Source: an uncultured Clostridia bacterium
GTDB taxonomy: Bacteria > Bacillota > Clostridia > Christensenellales > Borkfalkiaceae
Length of the DNA stretch: 5,602 bases
Direction of reading: 5' to 3'
NCBI GenBank assembly: GCA_934230055.1
Contig: CAKQEE010000086.1
Location: 1 to 5,602, forward strand
Position 1 is the stretch's first letter, and the number at the start of each line of letters is the position of its first letter. This document shows positions 1-4,772 of the stretch, piece by piece. The notes below the pieces were generated by a model that saw only the letters and a list, made by a program, of their open reading frames with translations, had not been told where the DNA came from and made no database searches. The translations under genes were made by a program, and so were the position numbers.

Positions 1-593
1 GAAGCCACGCCGTCTAAACTTTCCGCAAACAGGTTATCGGGAAAAATCTCGAAAGGCGAAACCGCCGAAACGGTAATTTCCCCCTCGAAAACCTTGCGCC
101 CGTCCGCCTCGCCAACCATCGCGCCGCCGTTTTCGTCCCACAGCACCTTGTAAAAACCCGAGCCGCAGGTTTCGCTCCATACGGTGGCTTTTCTCACCTC
201 ACCCGAGACGTTTGCCTTTTCGAAGGCGGCAACAATAAGCTTTTCGGCAATCGCCGCGCCGCTCACGTCGTCATCGTCGTCGGAAGCGGGACGTACGGAA
301 ATAACGGGCGTTATTCTGGAAAATCTCGCAAGCCTCGTTTCCATAATCGGCGCAAGGTGATTAAAAACTTCTCTCCTCTGCCAAAAATAATCCGCGCTCT
401 CGTCCTCTATTTCGCCGCGCAAATTCAGGTCGCAATATTGATTGCCTTTAAGGTAATTCATATTCAGCTCCCATTGCCTTTCGTATGGCAGCCTTGCCGC
501 CCTTCGCCGCAAAAAGTCGTTCTCCGTTTCCCGAACGAGTTCCTCGGCAAACTTATCCTTCTCTTTTCGGCTTTTTTGTAATTTTTGTTCCAC
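1..593 (-). CDS. Phage portal protein, N-terminal part (truncated by window edge)
   Basis: Portal proteins form the ring at one head vertex through which DNA is packaged and ejected and onto which the terminase motor docks. I translated the minus strand by hand: an uninterrupted 197-codon frame starts at GTG 593-591 and runs off the left edge. An in-frame TAA seven codons upstream leaves GTG (or a CTG two codons earlier) as the only start; AAGG lies 6 bases before the GTG and AGGAG 13 bases before. The N terminus is a charged helix. It is followed by RQWELNMNYLKGNQY, then NHLAPIMETRLARFSRITPV, an acidic stretch after SVRPAS, a WSETCGSGFYKVLWD strand region, and VSPFEIFPDN near the cut end. 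This succession is what I recall of portal proteins of Clostridia/gut siphophages and P22-like portals. It lies downstream of terL in the same orientation, the usual packaging order. I see no frameshift in the visible part. Confidence 0.85.
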   Translation of the reverse strand, partial: MEQKLQKSRKEKDKFAEELVRETENDFLRRRAARLPYERQWELNMNYLKGNQYCDLNLRGEIEDESADYFWQRREVFNHLAPIMETRLARFSRITPVISVRPASDDDDDVSGAAIAEKLIVAAFEKANVSGEVRKATVWSETCGSGFYKVLWDENGGAMVGEADGRKVFEGEITVSAVSPFEIFPDNLFAESLDGVA

Positions 594-732
594 TTTCAGC
601 CTTTTTCTCCTTTATCTTTATTTTTTATATCGACTTTAATCCTTTTCTCCGCACACCCGAACGAACAACCCGAACCGCAAGCCCGCACAAACCGCCCGCG
701 CCGCCCGCAACCGCAAGCCCGCGCAAACCGCG
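594..732. other. Spacer between lysine-rich gene and portal gene, GC-rich then AT-rich
   Basis: This gap holds no gene with a normal start. On the minus strand the first part (about 660-732) is very G-rich and carries a direct repeat. The second part is A-rich and contains the portal gene's ribosome site. I see no convincing promoter or terminator, so terL, the lysine-rich gene and the portal gene are probably one transcript. Confidence 0.6.
673..731. repeat. Two-copy GC-rich direct repeat, period 36 bp
   Basis: The 23-base sequence AACCGCAAGCCCGC(A/G)CAAACCGC occurs at 673-695 and again at 709-731 with one mismatch. The 36-bp period equals 12 codons. On the minus strand the copies begin two bases beyond the stop codon of the lysine-rich gene. 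Composition differs sharply from the AT-rich flanks. It may be slippage-generated decay of a coding tail, a regulatory or DNA-packaging site, or a structured mRNA segment. Confidence 0.8.
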
Positions 733-1317
733 CTAAATCGCTTCTTTAAGTTGCTTTAACAGCCTTTCCTTTTCCGCAAGAAGTTCCTCTTCCGTCATTT
801 CGGAAACGTTTTTTTCAAAACCGCCCTCGCACTCCAAAAGGTATTTTATTGCCGCCACGTCGGGCGGAACGTTCTTTTTAATCACTTTTCTTTTAGAAAG
901 GGCTACCTCGCCGTTTTCACCTACGCAGTATTCTTCTGTGATTTCCGCGGCGTCGTAGCCCGTAGCTTTTTTAATGAGGGCTTTTTTAACGTCGTCTTCC
1001 TTTTTGCGCGTAACCGTTTTTTTAACGGCAAATCCCGCCTGCGTTTGCGCTTTGCCCGTCTTTTTTACCGTCTCTTTTTTCTTCGTCGCTTTTTTAACGT
1101 CTTTTTTAACCGCACCCTTTTTCTCCGCCTTTTTAACAGCGCTTTTAACAGCCTTTTTTGCCGCATCTTTTTTCGCGGCGGCTCCGCTCGCGCCATTTTT
1201 CGCACCCGCCTTTTTCCTTAAAACTTTCGGCTTGTTTTTAGTTTTTCGTTCGGCTTCTTTCGCGGTTTCGCAATCGGAATCAAGCGTTGCCTCCTCTGAT
1301 TTTTCTTTTATTTTCAT
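733..1317 (-). CDS. Lysine-rich, histone H1-like phage protein; candidate small terminase or packaging factor
   Basis: The protein has 194 residues in three parts. Residues 1-25 are acidic/mixed. Residues 26-108 are low-complexity Lys/Ala/Val/Thr with many KK doublets (29 Lys in 83 residues), like bacterial H1-like and AlgP-type tails, so they probably bind DNA or RNA non-specifically. Residues 109-194 form an ordered region with KKALIKKATGYDAAEITEEY, KRKVIKKNVPPDVAAIKYLL and a C-terminal helix TEEELLAEKERLLKQLKEAI. From memory, the 'ALGY...TEEY...KRKV..K.VPPD..AIK.LL' pattern recurs in small proteins beside terminase and portal genes in gut Clostridia phages and in C-terminal parts of small terminases; I could not confirm this by search. 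No other terS lies upstream of terL. The ATG at 1317 has AAGGAG (1326-1331) 8 bases before it and overlaps the 3' end of terL by 38 bases in another frame, suggesting translational coupling. That it is a gene is secure; its role is inference. Confidence 0.8.
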   Translation of the reverse strand: MKIKEKSEEATLDSDCETAKEAERKTKNKPKVLRKKAGAKNGASGAAAKKDAAKKAVKSAVKKAEKKGAVKKDVKKATKKKETVKKTGKAQTQAGFAVKKTVTRKKEDDVKKALIKKATGYDAAEITEEYCVGENGEVALSKRKVIKKNVPPDVAAIKYLLECEGGFEKNVSEMTEEELLAEKERLLKQLKEAI

Positions 1318-2731
1318 TAACCACTCTCCTTATCAGCATTTCCTTATTTTTCAGAATAATGGACTTTTCGGCGGCGGGCATAGGATTATCGGGGCGTTTC
1401 ATAAGGTAATACCGCAACTCGTCCAGCGCGTGGTCGTCCTTTTTCACGGGGGTATCGCCCTCAGCGAATCGGTAAGTTTTCATCTCACGGATAAGGTTGG
1501 CGCAGGAGCGGAATATATAAATTTTCGGCTTGCCGTTTATCACTTTCAAATAGCTTTTAACCCTCTGTAAGCCTGTAAACAAATCCTTGTCCACCCTCGG
1601 ATTAACGGCGATGCCGTAGTCGTAAAAAAGCTCGCAAACGGACTTTAAGGAAGAAAGCGTTCTTTGGCTCGCCGCCGAATCTATCAAAGCCTCTATCTTG
1701 CCGCCGCGCCCGTAGTGCCAGCCGATACTCTCGCAAATCTCCTTTATTTTTTCCGACTGATACCGAACGTCCGTACCCGCCTCGAAGTGTTCCGCAATCA
1801 CGTAAACGGTGCCGTCGTAGTCCACCGCATACCAGTGCGCGGAAAGCGGATTATTAAGTCCGGGGTCTATGGAAATAGTGTCGTACCACTCTTTGGGAAC
1901 GGGGAAAGGCTCTATAACGTGAACGCGCTCGTCGAATTCGGGATAAACAAGCCCCGCCCCCGTAGAAAATCTGCCGTACCGCCTCGTTTCCAGAGCGTCG
2001 TCGGAAAGCGTCGCCGTCAAAGCCTCCACCTCCGCGCGGTCGAGATAGGGATTATCCGCCCACTCCATAAACTCGCACCACACTTCGGGCGAATTTCGGC
2101 AGTTAAGGTAAATCTCGTCGTGCAAAAAGGTAAGCCCTTTAAGCGGCGTCATCGTTCCGAACATATCCCCCTTTTTGTCGAGAAGTCTCATTCTGCACTC
2201 TTCGTAAATATCGCGCGGCGGCTCCTCGTCGAACCACACGAAATCCAGCGAACTGCCCTGAAATTTCTCTCGCCCTTGGTCGCAAGACTTAAACCCGATT
2301 ACCGATTCGCCGCCGAAAGCGTTTCTTACCCGTATCTGGTCTATGATTCCGCCCGCGGGATTGTCTTTTCTGCCGGAAAGCATAGTTATATCTATTATTT
2401 TGTCGCGGCGCAAATAGTGTAAAACCTTCGCCTGCGCAACGTCTCTCTGCACCTGTTGAGAAAGGGAAACCACCCACCCGAACGCGTCTTTTTTGTTAGG
2501 TCTGTAAGGGTGAATTCCTAACGCGAGCCAAACGGCCTCCACCGCCCCGCACTCTGTTTTTCCGCTCCTGTTTCCGCCGAAAACCCAGCGGTTTTTCTTT
2601 AAGCATTTATGGAACGCAATTTGCTTTAAGTGTTTTACCTCGCCCGTGTTGTAAGCGGCAAGGTTATCCTCTTTTTCCCTTGCGGAAAGCTCGTTTTCTA
2701 TTTTCTTTAATCTTTCGATAATCTCCCGCAT
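1280..2731 (-). CDS. terL: Phage terminase large subunit (packaging ATPase/nuclease)
   Basis: TerL powers DNA translocation into the procapsid through the portal and cuts the concatemer. The 483-residue product is a normal full length. The ATPase half has Walker A GGNRSGKT (residues 52-59), Walker B DFVWFDEE (163-170, with D168 and catalytic E169), and a coupling motif FGTMTPLKG (191-199). The RNase H-like nuclease half begins near residue 285 with acidic motifs ISIDPG (D289) and ALIDSA (D351), and a third acidic cluster KKDDHALDEL (430-439) near the C terminus. All motifs expected of a working enzyme are present. The ATG at 2731-2729 is preceded by AGGGG four bases upstream. It is the first gene of the phage operon, with a good promoter about 60 bases upstream (2792-2819). 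No small terminase gene lies on its upstream side, which is unusual and turns attention to the overlapping downstream gene. Confidence 0.95.
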   Translation of the reverse strand: MREIIERLKKIENELSAREKEDNLAAYNTGEVKHLKQIAFHKCLKKNRWVFGGNRSGKTECGAVEAVWLALGIHPYRPNKKDAFGWVVSLSQQVQRDVAQAKVLHYLRRDKIIDITMLSGRKDNPAGGIIDQIRVRNAFGGESVIGFKSCDQGREKFQGSSLDFVWFDEEPPRDIYEECRMRLLDKKGDMFGTMTPLKGLTFLHDEIYLNCRNSPEVWCEFMEWADNPYLDRAEVEALTATLSDDALETRRYGRFSTGAGLVYPEFDERVHVIEPFPVPKEWYDTISIDPGLNNPLSAHWYAVDYDGTVYVIAEHFEAGTDVRYQSEKIKEICESIGWHYGRGGKIEALIDSAASQRTLSSLKSVCELFYDYGIAVNPRVDKDLFTGLQRVKSYLKVINGKPKIYIFRSCANLIREMKTYRFAEGDTPVKKDDHALDELRYYLMKRPDNPMPAAEKSIILKNKEMLIRRVVNENKRKIRGGNA

Positions 2732-2791
2732 ATTTCCCCTGCGACCGTATTTGTCTTAATTATAGCCCCTGTTCCTCTCGATTTCGCCGCC

Positions 2792-2819
2792 ATTTTAGCA
2801 CCCGAAAAAAATAAATCAA
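2792..2819 (-). promoter_or_regulatory. Promoter of the phage packaging operon
   Basis: On the minus strand there is a -35 box TTGATT (2819-2814), a 16-base spacer, and a -10 box TAAAAT (2797-2792) preceded by TGC, an extended -10. Predicted transcription start is near 2785, leaving a leader of roughly 55 bases before the terL ATG. A perfect TATAAT also occurs at 2764-2759 but without a matching -35. Vegetative sigma-70/SigA type; whether a phage regulator acts here is not visible. Confidence 0.6.
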
Positions 2820-2947
2820 CCCCCTACCGACACTATTTTTATAATTTTTTATTAAAATCTTCCCCATCCCGTCATTCTACACCTTTTCTTATATAAACTT
2901 TCTTCAATAAAAAATATAAACAAATTATCAAAAAACTTTCGGAGGGT

Positions 2948-3028
2948 ATGTCGTACTCCGCCAAAACGTTATCTTCTTTGCTGAAATTTGTCTCCGTTGA
3001 CGGAAACGACGCGGAATTACCTTTTTAG
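2948..3028 (+). CDS. Possible 26-residue peptide upstream of a terminator hairpin
   Basis: A plus-strand ATG at 2948 opens a 26-codon frame ending at TAG 3026-3028. GGAGGG lies directly before the ATG with only about 1-2 bases of spacing, too close for efficient initiation. The product begins MSYSAKTLSSLLKF and ends DAELPF; I do not recognise it. CGGAG...CTCCG around the ATG could fold and hide the start. The plus-strand hairpin at 3103-3139 would end a transcript that covers it, and AT-rich TATAAA sequences (2892, 2915) precede it, but no matching -35 box is evident. It is opposite in orientation to all secure genes. Chance is a real alternative. Confidence 0.2.
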   Translation: MSYSAKTLSSLLKFVSVDGNDAELPF

Positions 3029-3102
3029 ACTTCACAAAACCGTCTACCAACCGTAACGGTCTGTTTGGAATTTTGACGGCTGAGTGCTTTATAATTAAAA
3101 CG

Positions 3103-3139
3103 AAAAAAGGAAGTTCGAGTAATATCGGACTTCCTTTTT
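3103..3139 (+). terminator. Intrinsic terminator, bidirectional, better paired on plus strand
   Basis: The arms are 3104-3118 (AAAAAGGAAGTTCGA) and 3125-3139 (TCGGACTTCCTTTTT) around a six-base loop. As plus-strand RNA all 15 pairs form, one being U-G; as minus-strand RNA that pair becomes a C/A mismatch. Both directions end in an oligo-T run. It could end a small plus-strand transcript from about 2900-3100 or stop leakage from the right into the phage region. Confidence 0.7.
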
Positions 3140-3290
3140 GTATGCGGTTGTCGGGAAAAATTCTCGGCAATTATTTTGAAAAAAATTTTGTGAAAGACAC
3201 CGACAAAACGGCTTGCAAATGTCCCTATAAGATAGAGAGTTAATTTATCTTTTTTGAACTCGTAAAAACAAAAACGGAGAGTAAAACAAA

Positions 3291-3332
3291 ATGAAGGAGG
3301 CAGAAAAAATTCTACACACTTTGCCTGAGTAA
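3291..3332 (+). CDS. Possible 13-residue leader-type peptide
   Basis: The plus-strand frame ATG 3291 to TAA 3330-3332 encodes MKEAEKILHTLPE. GGAG stands 11 bases before the ATG. The perfect ribosome-site sequence AAGGAGG lies inside the frame (3294-3300) with no usual start codon at the right distance after it. The end of the frame overlaps the left arm of the inverted repeat at 3313-3327, the layout seen in leader-peptide attenuators. However, no plus-strand gene follows that it could control. Treat as speculative. Confidence 0.15.
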   Translation: MKEAEKILHTLPE

Positions 3333-3476
3333 AAAAATCACCAACCTCTGGAACATAATGGGTATTGTTTATTTTTAAGAACGACTCCTTTTAACAACTT
3401 AATATCTTGAACTCGGGTTCTTGGGTAAGACAGGAAAAGTGTGTAAACCTTTTTTCTAACTTACACGCTTTTCTTG
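3312..3476. repeat. Three copies of a TTACACACTTTTCCTG-like motif in alternating orientation
   Basis: Copy 1 reads rightward at 3312-3327 (CTACACACTTTGCCTG). Copy 2 reads leftward at 3446-3431 (TTACACACTTTTCCTG). Copy 3 reads rightward at 3461-3476 (TTACACGCTTTTCTTG). Copies 1 and 2 form an inverted repeat of 15 bases with one mismatch around about 103 bases; copies 2 and 3 form a tighter hairpin (3439-3446 with 3461-3468) followed by TTTTC. In RNA the two pairings exclude each other. A further match, CCTGAGT (3324-3330) with ACTCGGG (3411-3417), competes with the first. Readings: a structured plus-strand RNA, a small non-autonomous mobile element with terminal inverted repeats, or a protein-binding array. 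I cannot assign it to a known RNA or IS family. Confidence 0.6.
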
Positions 3477-3484
3477 ATATTTCC

Positions 3485-3540
3485 AAAAAAGGACCTTGAA
3501 TAAAACGGGCGCAAACCCGAGATATTCAAAGTCCTTTTTT
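3485..3540 (-). terminator. Intrinsic terminator of the ruvX-DUF1292 unit, bidirectional
   Basis: The 18-base arms are 3485-3502 and 3523-3540 with a smaller internal CGGG/CCCG stem (3506-3509 with 3516-3519). As minus-strand RNA every pair forms, one being G-U; as plus-strand RNA the same position is a C/A mismatch, so the sequence is tuned for the minus strand. Both directions end in six T. It lies 78 bases past the stop codon of ruvX-DUF1292. Confidence 0.85.
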
Positions 3541-3617
3541 CTTTTAAGCTTAAACGAGGGACCGAAGTCCGTTTTTTCGCCGCACGAACGATTTTTCGTC
3601 GGACGCAAAAGCCTTTA

Positions 3618-4043
3618 TCAGTCCTTGGGTTCGAGGCTTTCCGCTTCTTCCGCAAGCTCGTCCTCTTCCAGAACTCTGCAAAACTCCTCGAAAACTTCGT
3701 CTAACAGCTGGTCGTCCTCTATGGGAAGGAGATCCGCGGTTTCTTCGTCGTCGCCCGCTAGCTCGAAGATAACGAGGTCGTCGTCCTCTATGCCGTCTAT
3801 TCTTTCCGCCGGTTCGAAAGCGGAATAGTTTTTGCCTTTATATTCGATGGTTCCCACAACGTAAAATTTCAATTTTTTTCCGTCGTCGGTCGTGAGTTCC
3901 ACTATTTCGTCCTCACAGCCGCAATCGCAACCTTCGTCACAGCAATCGTCGTCGCAACAACAATCGTCTTCGCAATGCGCGTGAACGTGTTCATGTCCTT
4001 CGCAACCGCAATCGCAATGATTCTTCTTTTCTTCTTCTTTCAT
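3618..4043 (-). CDS. DUF1292 (YrzB-like) protein with Cys/His-rich N-terminal segment, from an internal start
   Basis: An ATG at 4043-4041, in frame with ruvX, has AAGGAG (4052-4057) exactly 8 bases upstream, the best ribosome site in this transcript. It would yield a free 141-residue protein, the size and content expected of a stand-alone DUF1292 protein plus an insertion. Residues 9-43 of this product contain 12 Cys, 5 His and many Asp/Glu, with CDCGC at the start, CCCDDDCC in the middle and CDCGC at the end, a metallothionein-like or metal-binding pattern. The remainder is a typical acidic DUF1292 domain of unknown function. Production as a separate protein, alongside the RuvX fusion, is inferred from the ribosome site and from the separate genes in relatives. 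The biochemical role is unknown. Confidence 0.65.
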   Translation of the reverse strand: MKEEEKKNHCDCGCEGHEHVHAHCEDDCCCDDDCCDEGCDCGCEDEIVELTTDDGKKLKFYVVGTIEYKGKNYSAFEPAERIDGIEDDDLVIFELAGDDEETADLLPIEDDQLLDEVFEEFCRVLEEDELAEEAESLEPKD

Positions 4044-4481
4044 AATAAAAGCTCCTTTCTTTGCTTTTTCTTTTTTTAAATCGTTAAGGTACCCCTGCAA
4101 AATTTCCGCGGCGGCAAGACTGTCTACGAACTTTTTTACTTCCTGCCTGTTTTTCCCTTGCGAATACAGGGTTTCTTCTGCGGCGACGCTCGTACAACGC
4201 TCGTCCACGGTGATCACCTTAAATCCGCGCTCGCGCAGCTTTTCAATAAAAAACTTCACTTTTTCGGTCTGCACGGAAGGCGTTCCGTCAAAATTTACGG
4301 GAAGCCCGCACACGATAGCCGTCGCGCCCTTTTCCGAAACGTATTTTTCTACTCTTTGCAAATCCGTTTTAAGGTTTTTGCGCGTGTAGGTTTCTACGGG
4401 CAACGAATAGGAATTGAACGGATCGGAAACGGCAACGCCTATGCGCTTGTCGCCCAAATCCAAACATAAATATCTCTCCAC
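3618..4481 (-). CDS. ruvX: RuvX/YqgF-type Holliday junction resolvase family protein fused in frame to a DUF1292 domain
   Basis: Two domains share one stop-free frame, here 287 residues from GTG 4481-4479. Residues 1-135 are a YqgF/RuvX RNase H-like domain: LCLDLGDKRIGVAVSDP (metal-binding D8), VCGLPVNFDG, VDERCTS (E94) and FVDSLAAAEILQGYL (D120). The family is implicated in Holliday junction resolution and 16S rRNA 5' processing. A basic linker, a Cys/His-rich segment (residues 155-189) and a DUF1292 domain follow (from about EIVELTTDDGKKLKFYV to LLDEVFEEF). In Bacillus the equivalents yrrK and yrzB are separate adjacent genes. The frame extends upstream to TTG 4517, but that codon is the promoter -35 box, and GTG matches the usual family start just before strand 1. 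No ribosome site precedes the GTG. The unit lies between two terminators. Confidence 0.85.
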   Translation of the reverse strand: MERYLCLDLGDKRIGVAVSDPFNSYSLPVETYTRKNLKTDLQRVEKYVSEKGATAIVCGLPVNFDGTPSVQTEKVKFFIEKLRERGFKVITVDERCTSVAAEETLYSQGKNRQEVKKFVDSLAAAEILQGYLNDLKKEKAKKGAFIMKEEEKKNHCDCGCEGHEHVHAHCEDDCCCDDDCCDEGCDCGCEDEIVELTTDDGKKLKFYVVGTIEYKGKNYSAFEPAERIDGIEDDDLVIFELAGDDEETADLLPIEDDQLLDEVFEEFCRVLEEDELAEEAESLEPKD

Positions 4482-4488
4482 GTGAAAT

Positions 4489-4517
4489 ATATTAGCATAT
4501 TTCCCGCATTTTAGCAA
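4489..4517 (-). promoter_or_regulatory. ruvX promoter
   Basis: On the minus strand: -35 TTGCTA (4517-4512), a 17-base spacer, and extended -10 TGC-TAATAT (hexamer 4494-4489). It starts directly after the upstream terminator's T run. The predicted transcription start, 4481-4483, coincides with the GTG start codon, suggesting a leaderless or nearly leaderless message. Confidence 0.6.
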
Positions 4518-4527
4518 GGGTTTTTAT

Positions 4528-4564
4528 AAAAAATGCGGATTGCACACCTTTTAGTGCGCAACCC
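4528..4564 (-). terminator. Intrinsic terminator after the small membrane protein gene
   Basis: As minus-strand RNA an 11-pair stem forms between GGGTTGCGCAC (4564-4554) and GTGTGCAATCC (4547-4537), two pairs being G-U, around a six-base loop. It is followed by GCA and six U (4533-4528). Plus-strand RNA would have two C/A mismatches, so it serves the minus strand. It begins 7 bases past the stop codon at 4572 and separates the Fe-S/membrane-protein unit from ruvX. Confidence 0.9.
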
Positions 4565-4571
4565 GACCTTT

Positions 4572-4742
4572 TTACTTTGTTTGCGCGGGCTTCTTTCTGC
4601 TTTGCTTTTTAAGCCCTTCCATTTTGTCCATTACCTGCTCTTGTCCGCTTTTAACCGCTTGACGCGCTTTTACGGAATTGGTAACGAGTACCGCGCCGCC
4701 CAGCATACCGAGTACGACGCCTACTAAAAATTTATCGTCCAT
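4572..4742 (-). CDS. Small single-pass membrane protein, 56 residues, YtxH-like layout
   Basis: The product begins MDDKFLVGVVLGMLGGAVLV, a short acidic cap and one glycine-rich hydrophobic helix (about residues 5-21). The rest is a charged, Gln/Lys-rich tail predicted helical (QAVKSGQEQVMDKMEGLKKQ) ending in a basic KKPAQTK. This layout resembles YtxH-type small envelope proteins, but it is too short for a family claim. The ATG at 4742-4740 is chosen because AAGGGGG lies four bases upstream; a TTG ten codons further upstream is in frame but has no ribosome site. It is 177 bases downstream of nifU and is followed closely by a strong terminator. A TATAAT and an inverted repeat overlap its start region. 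That it is a gene is likely; its function is unknown. Confidence 0.7.
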   Translation of the reverse strand: MDDKFLVGVVLGMLGGAVLVTNSVKARQAVKSGQEQVMDKMEGLKKQSRKKPAQTK

Positions 4743-4767
4743 AATACCCCCTTCGGAAGGTATTATA
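4741..4767 (-). promoter_or_regulatory. Inverted repeat spanning a -10-like TATAAT, ribosome site and start of the small membrane gene
   Basis: GGTATTAT (4759-4766) and ATAATACC (4741-4748) are perfect 8-base inverted arms. On the minus strand the first arm lies inside TATAAT (4767-4762) and the second holds the spacer before the ATG plus the edge of the AAGGGGG ribosome site (4753-4747). I see no good -35 box. A long transcript from nifU would fold the ribosome site away; one starting just after the TATAAT would leave it free. An operator is also possible. Confidence 0.45.
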
Positions 4768-4772
4768 AGCAA

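Larger units (their letters stand above)
2732..3617. other. Long AT-rich gene-poor region; probable prophage/chromosome boundary
   Basis: No reading frame here looks like a conserved protein. The longer minus-strand frames at 2928-3170 and 3461-3655 run through terminator palindromes or opposite a real gene and have odd basic compositions. What can be seen: the phage operon promoter (2792-2819), a terminator-like hairpin (3103-3139), inverted copies of a TTACACACTTTTCCTG-like motif (3312-3476), two very short plus-strand frames and the terminator of the ruvX unit (3485-3540). Chromosomal genes lie to the right and phage genes to the left, so an attachment site or other junction should fall inside. 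I see no tRNA gene or integrase. Confidence 0.6.

Noticed and set aside
974..1570. 198-codon plus-strand frame opposite the lysine-rich gene and terL end
   Set aside because: Phe/Ala/Leu-rich composition is the antisense image of Lys-rich codons (AAA/AAG read as TTT/CTT); terL and the lysine-rich gene explain the region.
1664..2422. 252-codon plus-strand frame inside terL
   Set aside because: It lies wholly antisense to TerL, whose Walker and nuclease motifs are intact; no ribosome site or recognisable domain.
2928..3170. 80-codon minus-strand frame in the intergenic region
   Set aside because: It runs through the terminator palindrome at 3103-3139, has no recognisable motif, and its composition is basic and irregular.
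3213..3233. TTGCAA and TATAAGAT as a plus-strand promoter for the repeat element
   Set aside because: The two hexamers are only about 7 bases apart and no other good -35 stands 16-18 bases upstream of the TATAAG; no GG-N10-GC sigma-54 spacing either.
3140..3484. Assignment to a named riboswitch or RNA (T-box, TPP, preQ1, c-di-GMP, SRP, 6S)
   Set aside because: I could not find the diagnostic conserved sequences of the first five; 6S-like closing stem and bubble are possible but too generic without a covariance model.
3559..3577. GGAC-CGAA-GTCC followed by six T on the plus strand
   Set aside because: Only four base pairs; it may help the nearby bidirectional terminator but is too weak to list separately.
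3461..3655. 64-codon minus-strand frame overlapping the end of ruvX-DUF1292
   Set aside because: It spans the main terminator and overlaps the DUF1292 C terminus in another frame; Lys/Arg-rich composition is a by-product of the A-rich sequence.
3496..3828. 110-codon plus-strand Ser-rich frame
   Set aside because: Antisense shadow of the acidic Glu/Asp-rich DUF1292 coding sequence.
4443..4467. ATG with GGAGAG six bases upstream as the start of ruvX
   Set aside because: The ATG is out of frame with RuvX; its frame closes after about 32 codons of irregular Arg-rich sequence, while the conserved RuvX first strand reads in the other frame.
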